A DNA stretch of 64,000 bases from Nocardia paucivorans NBRC 100373 (GCF_000308675.1 NZ_BAGE01000044.1:62001-126000); one strand, 5' to 3'; shown: positions 40,484-49,766, numbered from the stretch's first letter. Translations and numbers: made by a program. The notes: generated from the sequence alone by a model not told the origin.

Positions 40484-41374
40484 ATGGAGCTGGAAGCCGG
40501 GCAGGTCGCGGTCGTCACCGGCGCCGCGAACGGAATCGGGAGGGCACTCGCCACCGCTCTCGCCGGTCGGGGCCTGCGGGTGGTTCTCGCCGATATCGAT
40601 GCCGAACCACTCGAGCGGCTCGCCGGGGAAATCGGCGAACCCACCCTGGCGATACCGACCGACGTCGCCGACCTCGATCAGGTCCGGCGATTGGCGGATC
40701 GGACACTGGAGGTGTTCGGCCGGGTCGACCTCCTCGTCAACAACGCGGGTATCACGACCGGCGGTCCCTGCTGGGAGATCGATCCGGCGCAATGGCGTCG
40801 ACTGTGGTCGGTCAATGTGGAGGGCGTGGTGAACGGAATCCACGTATTCGTCCCACATCTGATCGCGGCCGGTCGGGGGCATATCGTCAATACCTCCTCG
40901 CTGGCCGGGCTCACGACCGGACCGTTCGGCGCCCCGTACTCGTCGAGCAAGCACGCGGTCCTGTCGATCTCGGAGGCCCTGCACGCGGAGTTGGAGCTTC
41001 TCGCACCCGAAGTGCATGTCACCGTGGTGTGCCCGGGTCCGGTGGACACCCGGATGATGCGCGACCTGATCGACGGCGTGGCCGACTCCCGCGCGCGAAA
41101 CGACGCGACCCGCGCGTTACCTCCCGAGCTGGCGGAGAAGCTCGCGCCCCTGGCACAGCATGTCGAGGAGATGGCGAAGGACCTCGTATCCACCGAGCGG
41201 GCCGCAGAGATCATCATCGCGGCGATCGAGTCGAACCAGATCTATGTCACCACCCATCCGGAGATGGCCCAGGCCGCCCGTACCCGAACGGAGACCATTC
41301 TGGCCTCCTTCGGCACATCCGCCGCCGTCGGCCGGGAACCGTCCCGAAGCGGTTCGACACCGCAGGTCGGGTAG
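40484..41374 (+). CDS. Short-chain dehydrogenase/reductase
   Basis: A 296-residue classical SDR. The cofactor motif TGAANGIG is at 12-19, NNAG near 93, the catalytic Ser in NTSSLAG, and YSSSK (Tyr and Lys) follows. LADIDAE with Asp after beta-2 favours NAD(H). The C-terminal extension (ESNQIYVTTHPEMAQAARTRTETI) is typical of actinobacterial SDRs that act on lipid or sterol-like alcohols, but the substrate is unknown. AGGAAGG lies 7 bases before the ATG. It is divergent from the arabinosyltransferase gene. Confidence 0.93.
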   Translation: MELEAGQVAVVTGAANGIGRALATALAGRGLRVVLADIDAEPLERLAGEIGEPTLAIPTDVADLDQVRRLADRTLEVFGRVDLLVNNAGITTGGPCWEIDPAQWRRLWSVNVEGVVNGIHVFVPHLIAAGRGHIVNTSSLAGLTTGPFGAPYSSSKHAVLSISEALHAELELLAPEVHVTVVCPGPVDTRMMRDLIDGVADSRARNDATRALPPELAEKLAPLAQHVEEMAKDLVSTERAAEIIIAAIESNQIYVTTHPEMAQAARTRTETILASFGTSAAVGREPSRSGSTPQVG

Positions 41375-41517
41375 GGGCGGCCCCCATCCGCGACCACCCA
41401 CGTGTACACCGGAATACGTTGTCAGGTATGGATTCTCGCTCGGAACGAGACGACCGACGACCATCTGCCCCGGTCACCCGGCGGGACCACGAACGCCCGG
41501 ATGGTGCCCGATAACGA

Positions 41518-41553
41518 CAAACGCCCGGCGGGGGCGGACCCACCGGGCGTTTG
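41518..41553 (-). terminator. Hairpin terminator after fixB
   Basis: CAAACGCCCGG and CCGGGCGTTTG form a perfect 11-bp stem with a 14-base loop, 27 bases beyond the fixB stop. On the minus strand a short T-rich run (TTGTCGTTAT) follows. Confidence 0.85.
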
Positions 41554-41580
41554 TGCGAACCGTGCGCGGAAAACCGCGTA

Positions 41581-42537
41581 TCAGCCCTTGTGCTTCTTGA
41601 TCTCTTCGGTCAGCTGCGGAGCGACATTGAACAGGTCGCCCACGATGCCGTAGTCGGCGATCTCGAAGATCGGCGCTTCCTCGTCCTTGTTGACGGCGAC
41701 GATGGTCTTCGAGGTCTGCATACCTGCGCGGTGCTGGATGGCACCGGAGATACCGAGCGCGATGTACAGCTGCGGCGAGACCGTCTTACCGGTCTGACCG
41801 ACCTGGAACTGGCCCGGGTAGTAGCCGGAGTCGACGGCGGCGCGGGAGGCGCCGACGGCGGCGCCGAGCGAGTCGGCCAGCGCTTCGACCACCGCGAAGT
41901 TGTCGGCGGAGCCGACGCCGCGACCACCGGAGACGACGATGCTCGCCTCGGTGAGTTCCGGACGGTCACCGCCCACCACGGGCTCGCGGGAGACGATCTT
42001 CACGACGCCCTCTTCCTGCGCCGGAACCTCGACGGTCACCTTCTCGCCGGCACCGGCCTGGGCATTGACCTCGATCGAGCCCGGACGCACCGAGATGATC
42101 GGGACGTCGCCGTTGGCCTTGGCGTCGACGGTGTAGGCGCCACCGAAGATGGAGTGCACCGCGGAGCCGTCGGGGTTCACGGCGATGACGTCGGAGAGCA
42201 GGCCGGAGCCGATGCGGGCGGCCAGGCGACCCGACACCTCCTTGCCCTCGGCGGACGCGGCGACCAGCACGGCGGCGGGCGAGGCCGATTCCACCAGGCC
42301 GGCGAGCACGTCGACCTTCGGGGTCACCAGGTAGTTCTCGGCGTCGTCGGATTCGGCGACATAGATCTTCTCGGCGCCGGCGGCGGCGAGGGCGTCGGCG
42401 AGTTTGTCGGTGGTGCCGGGGGCGGCGACCACCACGGCCGACGGTTCGCCGAGGGTCCGGGCGGCGCTGAGCAGTTCGGTGCTGACCTTCTTGAGCGCAC
42501 CCTCGGCGTGCTCGATGAGCACAAGTACTTCTGCCAT
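41581..42537 (-). CDS. fixB: Electron transfer flavoprotein alpha subunit
   Basis: A 318-residue EtfA/FixB. The C-terminal FAD-binding block [24 protein letters not shown] (split) and [14 protein letters not shown] is diagnostic. With the beta subunit it carries electrons from acyl-CoA dehydrogenases to the quinone pool via ETF-quinone oxidoreductase. The name fixB is the mycobacterial convention and does not imply nitrogen fixation. It starts 42 bases after fixA and ends at a strong terminator. Confidence 0.97.
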   Translation of the reverse strand: MAEVLVLIEHAEGALKKVSTELLSAARTLGEPSAVVVAAPGTTDKLADALAAAGAEKIYVAESDDAENYLVTPKVDVLAGLVESASPAAVLVAASAEGKEVSGRLAARIGSGLLSDVIAVNPDGSAVHSIFGGAYTVDAKANGDVPIISVRPGSIEVNAQAGAGEKVTVEVPAQEEGVVKIVSREPVVGGDRPELTEASIVVSGGRGVGSADNFAVVEALADSLGAAVGASRAAVDSGYYPGQFQVGQTGKTVSPQLYIALGISGAIQHRAGMQTSKTIVAVNKDEEAPIFEIADYGIVGDLFNVAPQLTEEIKKHKG

Positions 42538-42579
42538 TGTCTTAATCTCCTGAAGTTTCTCGACCGGTAGGGGCGCGGG

Positions 42580-43365
42580 TCAGATGATCTTCTGGGCGAC
42601 CAGGTACTGGGCGATCTTGGTGCCACCGTCGCCCTCGTCGGCGATCTTCTCGCCCGCGGTGCGCGGCGGCTTCGGGGTGGAGGCGGTGACGGTGCTGCCC
42701 GCGTTCTCCACACCGACGGTCGACGGGTCGATACCCAGGTCGGCCAGGGTGAAGGTCTGCACTTCCTTCTTCTTGGCGGCCATGATGCCCTTGAAGGAGG
42801 GGAAGCGCGGCTCGTTGATCTTCTCGGTGACGCTCACGATGGCCGGAAGGGTGGCCTCCAGCTTGAACACGCCTTCGTCGGTTTCCCGCTCACCGGTGAT
42901 CTTGTCACCGTCGACGGTGAGCTTGCGCAGGTGGGTGAGCTGCGGAATTCCGAGGTATTCGGCGATGATGGCGGGCACGGAGCCCATGCGACCATCGGTG
43001 GCCTCGTTACCGGCGATCACCAACTCGACGCCCTCGACCTGGCCCAGCGCACCGGCCAGCACCCATGCGGTCTGCACCGCGTCGGAGCCGTGGATGGCCG
43101 GGTCGTTGATGTGGATGGCCTTGTCGGCACCCATGGACAGCGCCTTGCGGATGGCCTCGGTGGCACGGTCGGGACCGGCACACAGCACGGTCACCTCACC
43201 GCCCTGGGCCTCCTTGAGCAGCAGAGCTTCCTCGACGGCGCGCTCGTTGATCTCGTCGAGCACCGCATCGGCGGCCTCGCGGTCGAGGGTGTAGTCACCG
43301 TCGGTCAGCTTGCGCTCGGACCAGGTGTCGGGAACCTGCTTGATGAGTACGACGATGTTCGGCAT
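42580..43365 (-). CDS. fixA: Electron transfer flavoprotein beta subunit
   Basis: A 261-residue EtfB/FixA. VVLIKQVPDTWSERKL at the start, the signature region VELVIAGNEATDGRMGSVPAIIAEYLGIPQLTHLRKL (split, about 104-140) with the family recognition loop, and AMP-binding residues place it firmly. Forms a heterodimer with fixB. The upstream region shared with the divergent methyltransferase gene carries a perfect 22-bp palindrome, so the operon is likely controlled by a TetR-type repressor. Confidence 0.97.
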   Translation of the reverse strand: MPNIVVLIKQVPDTWSERKLTDGDYTLDREAADAVLDEINERAVEEALLLKEAQGGEVTVLCAGPDRATEAIRKALSMGADKAIHINDPAIHGSDAVQTAWVLAGALGQVEGVELVIAGNEATDGRMGSVPAIIAEYLGIPQLTHLRKLTVDGDKITGERETDEGVFKLEATLPAIVSVTEKINEPRFPSFKGIMAAKKKEVQTFTLADLGIDPSTVGVENAGSTVTASTPKPPRTAGEKIADEGDGGTKIAQYLVAQKII

Positions 43366-43467
43366 CGGTCTTCGTCGACCTCCTGTTCTGGTTACCTGAT
43401 GGCGGTCGCACGATCCGGGCGGCCGTACGTCCTTGTGGGTAGGTCAGGGCGAGACATTACCCTACGT

Positions 43468-43489
43468 TAAGTTACCCGTGGGTAACTTA
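43468..43489. promoter_or_regulatory. Perfect 22-bp palindromic operator candidate
   Basis: TAAGTTACCC and GGGTAACTTA flank a central GT without a mismatch. It lies 103 bases upstream of fixA and 56 bases upstream of the methyltransferase gene. An additional half-site-like TTACCC occurs at about 43457. Size and symmetry fit a TetR-family dimer-of-dimers site. No such regulator gene is nearby. Confidence 0.7.
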
Positions 43490-43544
43490 CTTGTCGAGTG
43501 TAGCGGAGGGCGCGCCGGCGACCCCTCCGACCGCCCGCCCGGCG

Positions 43545-44372
43545 ATGTCTACCAGTAACGTCAGTGGGATGAGCGAGGCCGTGCTTCCCGCCACACCCAC
43601 CGATATCGACACCCCCACCGACAGCGCCGCTGTCGAACCGCTTCCGCTGACCGGTGAACGCACCGTCCCCGGGATAGCCGAGGAGAACTACTGGTTCCGC
43701 CGGCACGAGGTCGTGTACGCCCGACTGCTGGATCGTTGCGTCGGCAAGGTGGTCCTGGAAGCCGGGTCGGGCGAGGGCTATGGCGCGGACATGATCGCGT
43801 CGGTCGCCGAGCGGGTCGTGGGCCTGGACTACGACCGCACCGCGGCCGCGCATGTGCGCGCGCGATATCCGCGCGTGGCGATGCTGCGCGGCAATCTGGC
43901 CGATCTGCCGCTCGCCGCCGACACCGTCGACGTGGTGGTGAACTTCCAAGTGATCGAACACCTCTGGGATCAGGCGCGTTTTCTGCGCGAATGTCTGCGG
44001 GTCCTGCGGCCCGGCGGCGAACTGCTGATCAGCACACCCAACCGGATCACGTTCTCCCCTGGCCGGGATACCCCGCTCAACCCCTTCCACACTCGTGAAC
44101 TCCACGCCGGCGAACTCACCGAACTGCTGGTGGAGGCCGGATTCCGCGTCGAGTCGATGAGCGGTGTGCACCACGGACCGAGTCTGCGGGCCCTGGACGC
44201 CAAGCACGGTGGTTCGTTCATCGACGCCCAGATCGAACGCGCCCTGGCCGGACAACCCTGGCCCGCCGAACTGACCGCCGACGTCGCCGCGGTCGGTATC
44301 GACGACTTCGACCTGACCACGCACGACATCGATGCCAGCCTGGATCTGGTGGCCATCGCGGTGAAACCTTGA
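43545..44372 (+). CDS. SAM-dependent methyltransferase of the MGLP cluster (Rv3030-like)
   Basis: About 275 residues. The SAM-binding motif I LEAGSGEGYG lies at 71-80, VVGLDYD marks the acidic residue after beta-2, and VNFQVIEHLWD is motif post-II. In M. tuberculosis Rv3030 is the first gene of the 6-O-methylglucose lipopolysaccharide locus, and polymethylated polysaccharides are known from Nocardia too, so a sugar O-methyltransferase is expected. The stop overlaps the next start (TTGA). The start is uncertain: ATG 43545, ATG 43569 and TTG 43491 are all open and none has a strong ribosome-binding site. Confidence 0.88.
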   Translation: MSTSNVSGMSEAVLPATPTDIDTPTDSAAVEPLPLTGERTVPGIAEENYWFRRHEVVYARLLDRCVGKVVLEAGSGEGYGADMIASVAERVVGLDYDRTAAAHVRARYPRVAMLRGNLADLPLAADTVDVVVNFQVIEHLWDQARFLRECLRVLRPGGELLISTPNRITFSPGRDTPLNPFHTRELHAGELTELLVEAGFRVESMSGVHHGPSLRALDAKHGGSFIDAQIERALAGQPWPAELTADVAAVGIDDFDLTTHDIDASLDLVAIAVKP

Positions 44373-45910
44373 GCAACGCACAAACATCCGACGCGGTACC
44401 CGGCCAGTTCACCCTGGTCCTGCACTCCCATCTGCCCTGGCTGGCCCACCACGGCCGCTGGCCGGTCGGCGAGGAATGGCTCTACCAGTCCTGGGCCGCC
44501 TCCTACCTTCCCGTGGTCGACGCACTGAGAACCCTTGCCGCCGAGGGACGCTCGCATCTGCTCACTCTCGGCATCACCCCGGTGCTGGCGGCGCAGCTCG
44601 ACGACCCGCACTGTCTGGCCGGTATGCACCACTGGCTGGGCAATTGGCAACTACGCGCCGACGAGGCGGCCATGGCGGGCAATATCGCGCTCGGGCGGCA
44701 CGAACACCGCCTGGCCACCGCCGCACTCACGGAGTTCGAGCAGCGCTGGCGACACGGGGCCGCCCCGGTGTGGCGGGAACTCCTCGACGCCGACACCATC
44801 GAACTGCTCGGCGGCCCATTGGCGCACCCGTTCCAGCCATTGCTCGACGAACGGTTACGCCGGTTCCAGCTGGTCGAGGGACTCGCCGATGCCCAACTGC
44901 GCTGGGGTCACACCCCCACCGGAATCTGGGCCCCGGAATGTGGTTTCACCCCTGGCATGGAGACCGGATACGCCGCCGCGGGTGTGACACATTTCATGGT
45001 CGACGGCCCGGCGCTGCGCGGCGACACCACCCTGGGCCGACCGGTATGGGATTCGTCGGTTCTGGCGTTCGGTCGGGACCTCCAGGTCAGCTACCGGGTG
45101 TGGTCGCCGAAGTCGGGATATCCAGGACATGGCGCCTACCGTGATTTTCATCACTACGACCACGCCACGGGTCTGAAACCGTCCCGGGTCACCGGTAAGA
45201 CCGTCGCCGGGCCGGACAAGGCGCCCTACGACCCGGAACTCGCCGCCGCCGCCGTGAAACGCGATGTGGCGGATTTCGTGCGGACCGTGCGGGAACGGTT
45301 GATCGACGAAAGCGAACGCATCGGACGGCCCGCCCTGGTGGTCGCCGCCTTCGACACCGAGCTGTTCGGCCACTGGTGGCACGAGGGGCCGCAATGGCTG
45401 GCCCAGGTATTGCGCGCCCTGCCGGAGGCCGGGATCACCGTCGGCACCCTGGCCGACGCCCGGGACCGCGGTTTCGTCGGCGAACCGGTGGAACTCGCCG
45501 ATTCCTCCTGGGGATCCGGTAAGGACTGGCGGGTATGGGCCGGGGATCAGGTACGTGACCTGGTGGAACTCAATGCCGATATCGTCGGGCTCACCCTGGA
45601 CACCATCGGTAAACTCCGCGGCGACGCCGCGCCCGGCCGCGACTCGGTGGCCGACCAACTGCTGCGAGAGGCGATCCTCACCGTATCCAGCGACTGGGCT
45701 TTCATGGTGAGCAAGGACTCCGCCGCCGGTTACGCGCGCGAACGGGCGCACCAGCACGCGCACGCGGTTCGAGAGATCGCCGCGGCCGTGGAATCCGGCC
45801 GGCTCGCCAAAGCCCGCCGATTGGCGGCAGGATGGGCCGTGGCCGACGGCCTGTTTCCGGCCCTGGACGCGCGGCGCCTGCGCGTCACCCCGGCAGAAGG
45901 ACAACGATGA
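44369..45910 (+). CDS. GH57 family alpha-glucan branching/processing enzyme (Rv3031-like)
   Basis: A 513-residue glycoside hydrolase family 57 protein. LHSHLPWLAHHGRWPVGEEW at the start is the family's first region; the nucleophile Glu190 lies in GIWAPECGFTPGM and the acid/base Asp329 in AFDTELFGHWWHEG. GH57 branching enzymes make alpha-1,6 branches in alpha-1,4-glucans. In the MGLP pathway this would introduce branches or prime the chain. It starts at TTG overlapping the methyltransferase stop and overlaps the glycosyltransferase start (ATGA), so the three are translationally coupled. Confidence 0.93.
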   Translation: MSNAQTSDAVPGQFTLVLHSHLPWLAHHGRWPVGEEWLYQSWAASYLPVVDALRTLAAEGRSHLLTLGITPVLAAQLDDPHCLAGMHHWLGNWQLRADEAAMAGNIALGRHEHRLATAALTEFEQRWRHGAAPVWRELLDADTIELLGGPLAHPFQPLLDERLRRFQLVEGLADAQLRWGHTPTGIWAPECGFTPGMETGYAAAGVTHFMVDGPALRGDTTLGRPVWDSSVLAFGRDLQVSYRVWSPKSGYPGHGAYRDFHHYDHATGLKPSRVTGKTVAGPDKAPYDPELAAAAVKRDVADFVRTVRERLIDESERIGRPALVVAAFDTELFGHWWHEGPQWLAQVLRALPEAGITVGTLADARDRGFVGEPVELADSSWGSGKDWRVWAGDQVRDLVELNADIVGLTLDTIGKLRGDAAPGRDSVADQLLREAILTVSSDWAFMVSKDSAAGYARERAHQHAHAVREIAAAVESGRLAKARRLAAGWAVADGLFPALDARRLRVTPAEGQR

Positions 45911-47169
45911 AGATCTTGATGGTGTCGTGGGAGTACCCACCGGTCGTGGTCGGTGGGCTGGGCCGGCACGTCCATCACCTGGCCACCGAACTCGCCGCAG
46001 CCGGACACGAGGTGGTCGTACTGTCCCGGCGTCCCACCGGCACCGATGCCACCACGCATCCCACGGCCTCCCATATCGCCGATGGTGTGCTGGTGGTGGC
46101 GGTCGCCGAGGATCCACCGGTCTTCGATTTCGGCGAGGACATGCTCGCCTGGACCCTCGCTATGGGCCATGCCATGGTGCGCGCCGGAATCGCGTTGAAC
46201 AAACCCGGTATCGGCGACGGCTGGAGCCCCGATGTGGTGCACGCGCACGACTGGCTGGTCGCGCATCCGGCGATCGCCCTGGCCGAGTACTACGACGTGC
46301 CCTTGGTATCCACCATTCACGCCACCGAGGCCGGTCGGCACAGCGGCTGGGTGGCCGGACGGGTGAACCGGCAGGTGCACTCGGTGGAATGGTGGCTGGC
46401 CAACGAATCGGACGCACTCATCACCTGTTCGGCGTCCATGCAGGACGAGGTGGAACGGCTCTATCGCCCCGAAGGCGTGCCGCTGACGGTGATCCGCAAC
46501 GGGATAGACGTGGGGGCGTGGACGTTCCGTCCGCGGCTGCCCCGCAGTGGGCCGCCGAAGTTGCTGTATGTGGGCCGCCTCGAATACGAGAAGGGTGTGC
46601 AGGATGCCATCGCCGCGCTACCGCGCATCCGGCGCTCGCATCCGGGTACCACCTTGACCGTGGCCGGGGTCGGCACCCAGTTCGAATGGTTGCGGGAACG
46701 CGCGCGTACCCACCGGGTGGCCCGAGCGGTGCATTTCGCCGGACAGCTGGGCCATGAGGAGCTGCTCGGCTGGTTGCACGGCGCGGACGCCATTGTGTTG
46801 CCGAGTCGCTACGAACCGTTCGGGATCGTGGCGCTGGAGGCCGCGGCCGCCGGCACCCCCCTGGTGACCTCCACCGCGGGTGGACTCGGCGAAGCGGTGA
46901 TCGATGGCGTGACGGGGGCCTCGTTCGAACCCGCCGATATCGACGGTCTGGTCGAGGCGGTGCGGACCGTCCTCGACGATCCGGTCGGCGCGCAGCAACG
47001 TGCCTACGCCGCGCGAGAACGGCTCACCGCGGACTTCTCCTGGGATGTGGTGGCCACCGAAACCGTTCAGGTGTACACGTCCGCGAAACGCCGGGTGCGC
47101 ACCCCGCTGGGGCGGCCGGAGATCGTACAGCGCCCACTTCCGGAACGGGACCCGGGCCGACCGCTGTAG
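45907..47169 (+). CDS. Alpha-glucosyltransferase of the MGLP cluster (Rv3032-like)
   Basis: A 420-residue GT-B enzyme resembling glycogen synthase/GT4. WEYPPVVVGGLGRHVHHLATEL at the N-terminus holds the Gly-rich donor loop, VHAHDWL and LSRRPTG follow, and the C-terminal donor site has LPSRYEPFGIVALEAAAAGTPLV with the E-x7-E pattern. It elongates the alpha-1,4-glucan backbone from a nucleotide-glucose donor. Third gene of the coupled trio; the next gene is convergent. Confidence 0.95.
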   Translation: MKILMVSWEYPPVVVGGLGRHVHHLATELAAAGHEVVVLSRRPTGTDATTHPTASHIADGVLVVAVAEDPPVFDFGEDMLAWTLAMGHAMVRAGIALNKPGIGDGWSPDVVHAHDWLVAHPAIALAEYYDVPLVSTIHATEAGRHSGWVAGRVNRQVHSVEWWLANESDALITCSASMQDEVERLYRPEGVPLTVIRNGIDVGAWTFRPRLPRSGPPKLLYVGRLEYEKGVQDAIAALPRIRRSHPGTTLTVAGVGTQFEWLRERARTHRVARAVHFAGQLGHEELLGWLHGADAIVLPSRYEPFGIVALEAAAAGTPLVTSTAGGLGEAVIDGVTGASFEPADIDGLVEAVRTVLDDPVGAQQRAYAARERLTADFSWDVVATETVQVYTSAKRRVRTPLGRPEIVQRPLPERDPGRPL

Positions 47170-47206
47170 TGACCGCCGCCCACGCGGCGCACGGGCGATC
47201 GCCGGC

Positions 47207-48541
47207 TCAGCGCGCGGGTTGGAAGGCGAAGATCTCCCCCATCCGGGTCGCCACCACGACCTCGCCTTCCTCACCGACCGCCGTTCCGGTGGTGGTGCCC
47301 TGCCCGCCCGGCAACCGATCGGAGTCGATGGTGGTGCCGGTTTCCGTGTCGAAGGTGACCAGGTGCAATCCGTCGCCGAGTGCCACGGTGACATAACCGG
47401 TGCCGCCCGCCGTCTGCACCGGCATACCGCGAAGCGCCAGATCCTTGCGCGTCCACACCGGCTCGGCCCGATCACCGAGGTCGCGCAGGGCCATCAGATA
47501 GCCCTCGTCGCCGGCCGGGATGATCAGCCCCTCATCGGAGACGGAGATACCGCGACGCGGCTCCCAGTCGAGCGGAGTGGCCCATTTGGTGCGCCCGTCG
47601 GCGGTGTCGACGGCGAGCAGCCGTTTGCTGTTGTCACCGACGTAGAGGGTGCCGCCGTCGGCCGACAGGGCCGGCGCGGTGGCACTGCCGCCGTCGAGGA
47701 TCTCCACCTGCCACTCCCGCTCGATCCTGCCGTCCGCATAACGCAACGCGACCAGCGCGGCCTGGGAACGGCCCGGCTCCCGGACGGTCACGTAGATGCG
47801 GCCGGTATCGGTGTCGACGGCCGCATTGGTGGCCACCGGGCACTCGGGGCCGCCGGTCGCGCAATCCTCGAGCCCTTCCCCTGGGGGCGGCCAGTCCAGA
47901 CCGGGGTCGGTCAGAAAATCGGGTTGTCCCAGCAGCTGCATGGTGGGGACCACGCGTTTGCCGGTCTGCCGGTCGAGCACATCGACCTGGCCGGTTTGGG
48001 TGATGCTGAGCAGATGGCTGTCACCGGTGAACTGCAAGGTCACCGGCACCCCCGCCACCGGGACACGCCAGCGGGGCTGGCCGAGATAGTTCATCGAGCC
48101 CACTCCGCTGTCGTCGCCGACATAGACGTTGGCCATCCCGTCCAGCAGGGTGGGCGAGTAGACGGCATTGGGACCCAGCGGGTTGCAGAACCGTTTGCGA
48201 CCGGTCGCCATCTGGAAGGTGAAGATATTGCAGTCGGCGTCGGTGCGGGTGGTGAGGAACATCTGTCCGTCGTGGGCGAGGGTGAGCGGTTGCAGCACCG
48301 GCCCACCCACCGGACGCGACCAGTTCGCACTCAACGCCCGCGCACCGGTAACCGGGCTGGTCGCGCTGTTGCGACCGTCGTGTCCGGCCGCGGGCCACCC
48401 GAGGCCGGGGCCCACACCGATATCGTCGATGTAGGTGCCGCAGCCGGTGAGCGTGGCCGTTCCCGTCACCACCAGCGCCGCCGCATACACCAGGGCCCGT
48501 CCCGCCCCTGGCACGGCTCGTACGCCGCCGCCGATTCGCAC
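47207..48541 (-). CDS. PQQ/beta-propeller-repeat lipoprotein (Rv3035-like)
   Basis: A 444-residue predicted lipoprotein: signal helix ALVYAAALVVTGTATLTGC with lipid Cys34, then WD/PQQ-like beta-propeller blades (repeats such as GTLYVGDNSKRLLAVDTADGRTKWATPL, GQMFLTTRTDADC, GRIYVTVREPG). Several cysteines may form disulfides. Propellers of this kind are usually binding scaffolds; no catalytic role is evident. In M. tuberculosis Rv3035 and Rv3034c are also divergent neighbours within the MGLP locus; here the pair is in the opposite orientation. Confidence 0.88.
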   Translation of the reverse strand: MRIGGGVRAVPGAGRALVYAAALVVTGTATLTGCGTYIDDIGVGPGLGWPAAGHDGRNSATSPVTGARALSANWSRPVGGPVLQPLTLAHDGQMFLTTRTDADCNIFTFQMATGRKRFCNPLGPNAVYSPTLLDGMANVYVGDDSGVGSMNYLGQPRWRVPVAGVPVTLQFTGDSHLLSITQTGQVDVLDRQTGKRVVPTMQLLGQPDFLTDPGLDWPPPGEGLEDCATGGPECPVATNAAVDTDTGRIYVTVREPGRSQAALVALRYADGRIEREWQVEILDGGSATAPALSADGGTLYVGDNSKRLLAVDTADGRTKWATPLDWEPRRGISVSDEGLIIPAGDEGYLMALRDLGDRAEPVWTRKDLALRGMPVQTAGGTGYVTVALGDGLHLVTFDTETGTTIDSDRLPGGQGTTTGTAVGEEGEVVVATRMGEIFAFQPAR

Positions 48542-48680
48542 CTGCCGTCTCCCTCTATCGTGGTCTGCACCCCGGGCCCGCGCCGTCCGAGGTTAACGGA
48601 AGGGTATCGGCCCGGCGGCCGGCCCGCGAAAGTAGGCTGTTGCGCGGTACCGACGATCGGCGATGACAGGAGAACAGGTC

Positions 48681-49430
48681 GTGACGAGCATGTGGGGCGC
48701 ACCGTTGCGTTCACGCTGGCGGGGTTCGCGGCGACGCGACCCGCGACAGGCCCGTTTCCTCACCTTGGCCTCGTTGCGCTGGGTGCTCGCCAACCGGGCC
48801 TATACCCCCTGGTACCTGGTGCGTTACTACCGGCTGTTCAAATTCCGCCTGGCCAACCCGCATATCATCCTGCGGGGCATGGTGTTCCTCGGACGTCGGG
48901 TGGAAATCCACGCCACGCCCGAGCTGGGTCGACTGGAGATCGGCCGATGGGTGCATATCGGCGACGGGAACGCCATCCGCTGCCACGAGGGTTCGCTGCG
49001 CATCGGCGACAAGGTGGTGTTCGGTAAGGACAATGTGGTCAACACCTACCTGGATATCGAGATCGGCGAGTCCACCCTGATCGCCGACTGGTGCTATATC
49101 TGCGACTTCGACCACCGGATGGACGATATCCACACGCCGATCAAGGATCAGGGGATCGTCAAGAGCCCGGTGCGGATCGGTCCCGACACCTGGGTCGCCG
49201 CCAAGGTCACCGTATTGCGGGAGACCCGGGTGGGCCGCGGCTGCGTCCTCGGCGCCCACGCGGTGGTCAAGGGTGATATTCCCGATTACAGCATCGCCGT
49301 CGGCGCCCCGGCCCGGGTGGTGAAGAACCGTAAGGAGGCCTGGGAGGCCGGGGCCGAGGCGCGAGCCGCCTATATCGCCGCGCTGGAGGACATCGAGCGG
49401 AAGAAGAACGGGCTGACGCAGCAGGCGTGA
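48681..49430 (+). CDS. Hexapeptide-repeat acyltransferase (Rv3034c-like)
   Basis: A 249-residue left-handed beta-helix transferase. Hexapeptide repeats run from about 65 to 210 (LEIGRWVHIGDGNAI, LRIGDKVVFGKDNVV, VRIGPDTWVAAKVTVLRETRVGRGCVLGAHAVVKGDIP). The His in ICDFDHRMDD is a candidate catalytic base. In the MGLP locus this gene is a candidate for adding acyl groups to the polysaccharide. AGGAGA lies 7 bases before GTG 48681; ATG 48663 also starts the frame. Confidence 0.9.
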   Translation: MTSMWGAPLRSRWRGSRRRDPRQARFLTLASLRWVLANRAYTPWYLVRYYRLFKFRLANPHIILRGMVFLGRRVEIHATPELGRLEIGRWVHIGDGNAIRCHEGSLRIGDKVVFGKDNVVNTYLDIEIGESTLIADWCYICDFDHRMDDIHTPIKDQGIVKSPVRIGPDTWVAAKVTVLRETRVGRGCVLGAHAVVKGDIPDYSIAVGAPARVVKNRKEAWEAGAEARAAYIAALEDIERKKNGLTQQA

Positions 49431-49766
49431 GCCCATCGGACCGACAACACGGGTGAGCGGGGGCGGGCGGGTTCGCCCCCTCCCGCAATCATGAACCCGG
49501 AGAAAACTTTTCGTGAAAACAAATTGTCGTCCGCGTTGATGAATATCGCTGCGGATATCTCGGACGCACCTCCATGGCAAGCCCTCGACAACTCCGGTCC
49601 GCCTCATATGCCCTGAAAGATCTTGGCAGAGCGCATTACTCGTCGAGAATTCGTCTCGCGGGCGTTCACCACTCGAATGTGGACGGACGAATTTCCGCGC
49701 CTCTGCCCGACGGCACGCCCCCATACGCCAGGAATAGCTCCCGCACAGGTCTATAGACTTGTTGTG
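49431..49766. other. Intergenic region between acyltransferase and chorismate-lyase-like gene
   Basis: Contains the hairpin GGGGGCG-8 bases-CGCCCCC (49459-49480), a likely terminator for the acyltransferase gene. AT-richer sequence follows (about 49500-49560), and near the right end TAGACT (49754-49759) matches the -10 consensus TANNNT. No gene. Confidence 0.5.
49459..49480 (+). terminator. Hairpin terminator candidate after acyltransferase gene
   Basis: GGGGGCG and CGCCCCC form a 7-bp GC stem with an 8-base loop, 28 bases after the stop. Confidence 0.55.

Noticed and set aside
41581..43365. Nitrogen-fixation role for fixA and fixB
   Set aside because: These are ordinary electron-transfer flavoprotein subunits; the names are historical. 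No nif genes are present.
47000..49027. A 675-residue plus-strand frame, and similarly long frames at 11826-13364 and 57687-59687
   Set aside because: They are antisense to clear genes (the propeller lipoprotein, gatA and ctaD) and encode Arg/Gly/His-rich sequence without domains. High GC content produces such frames.
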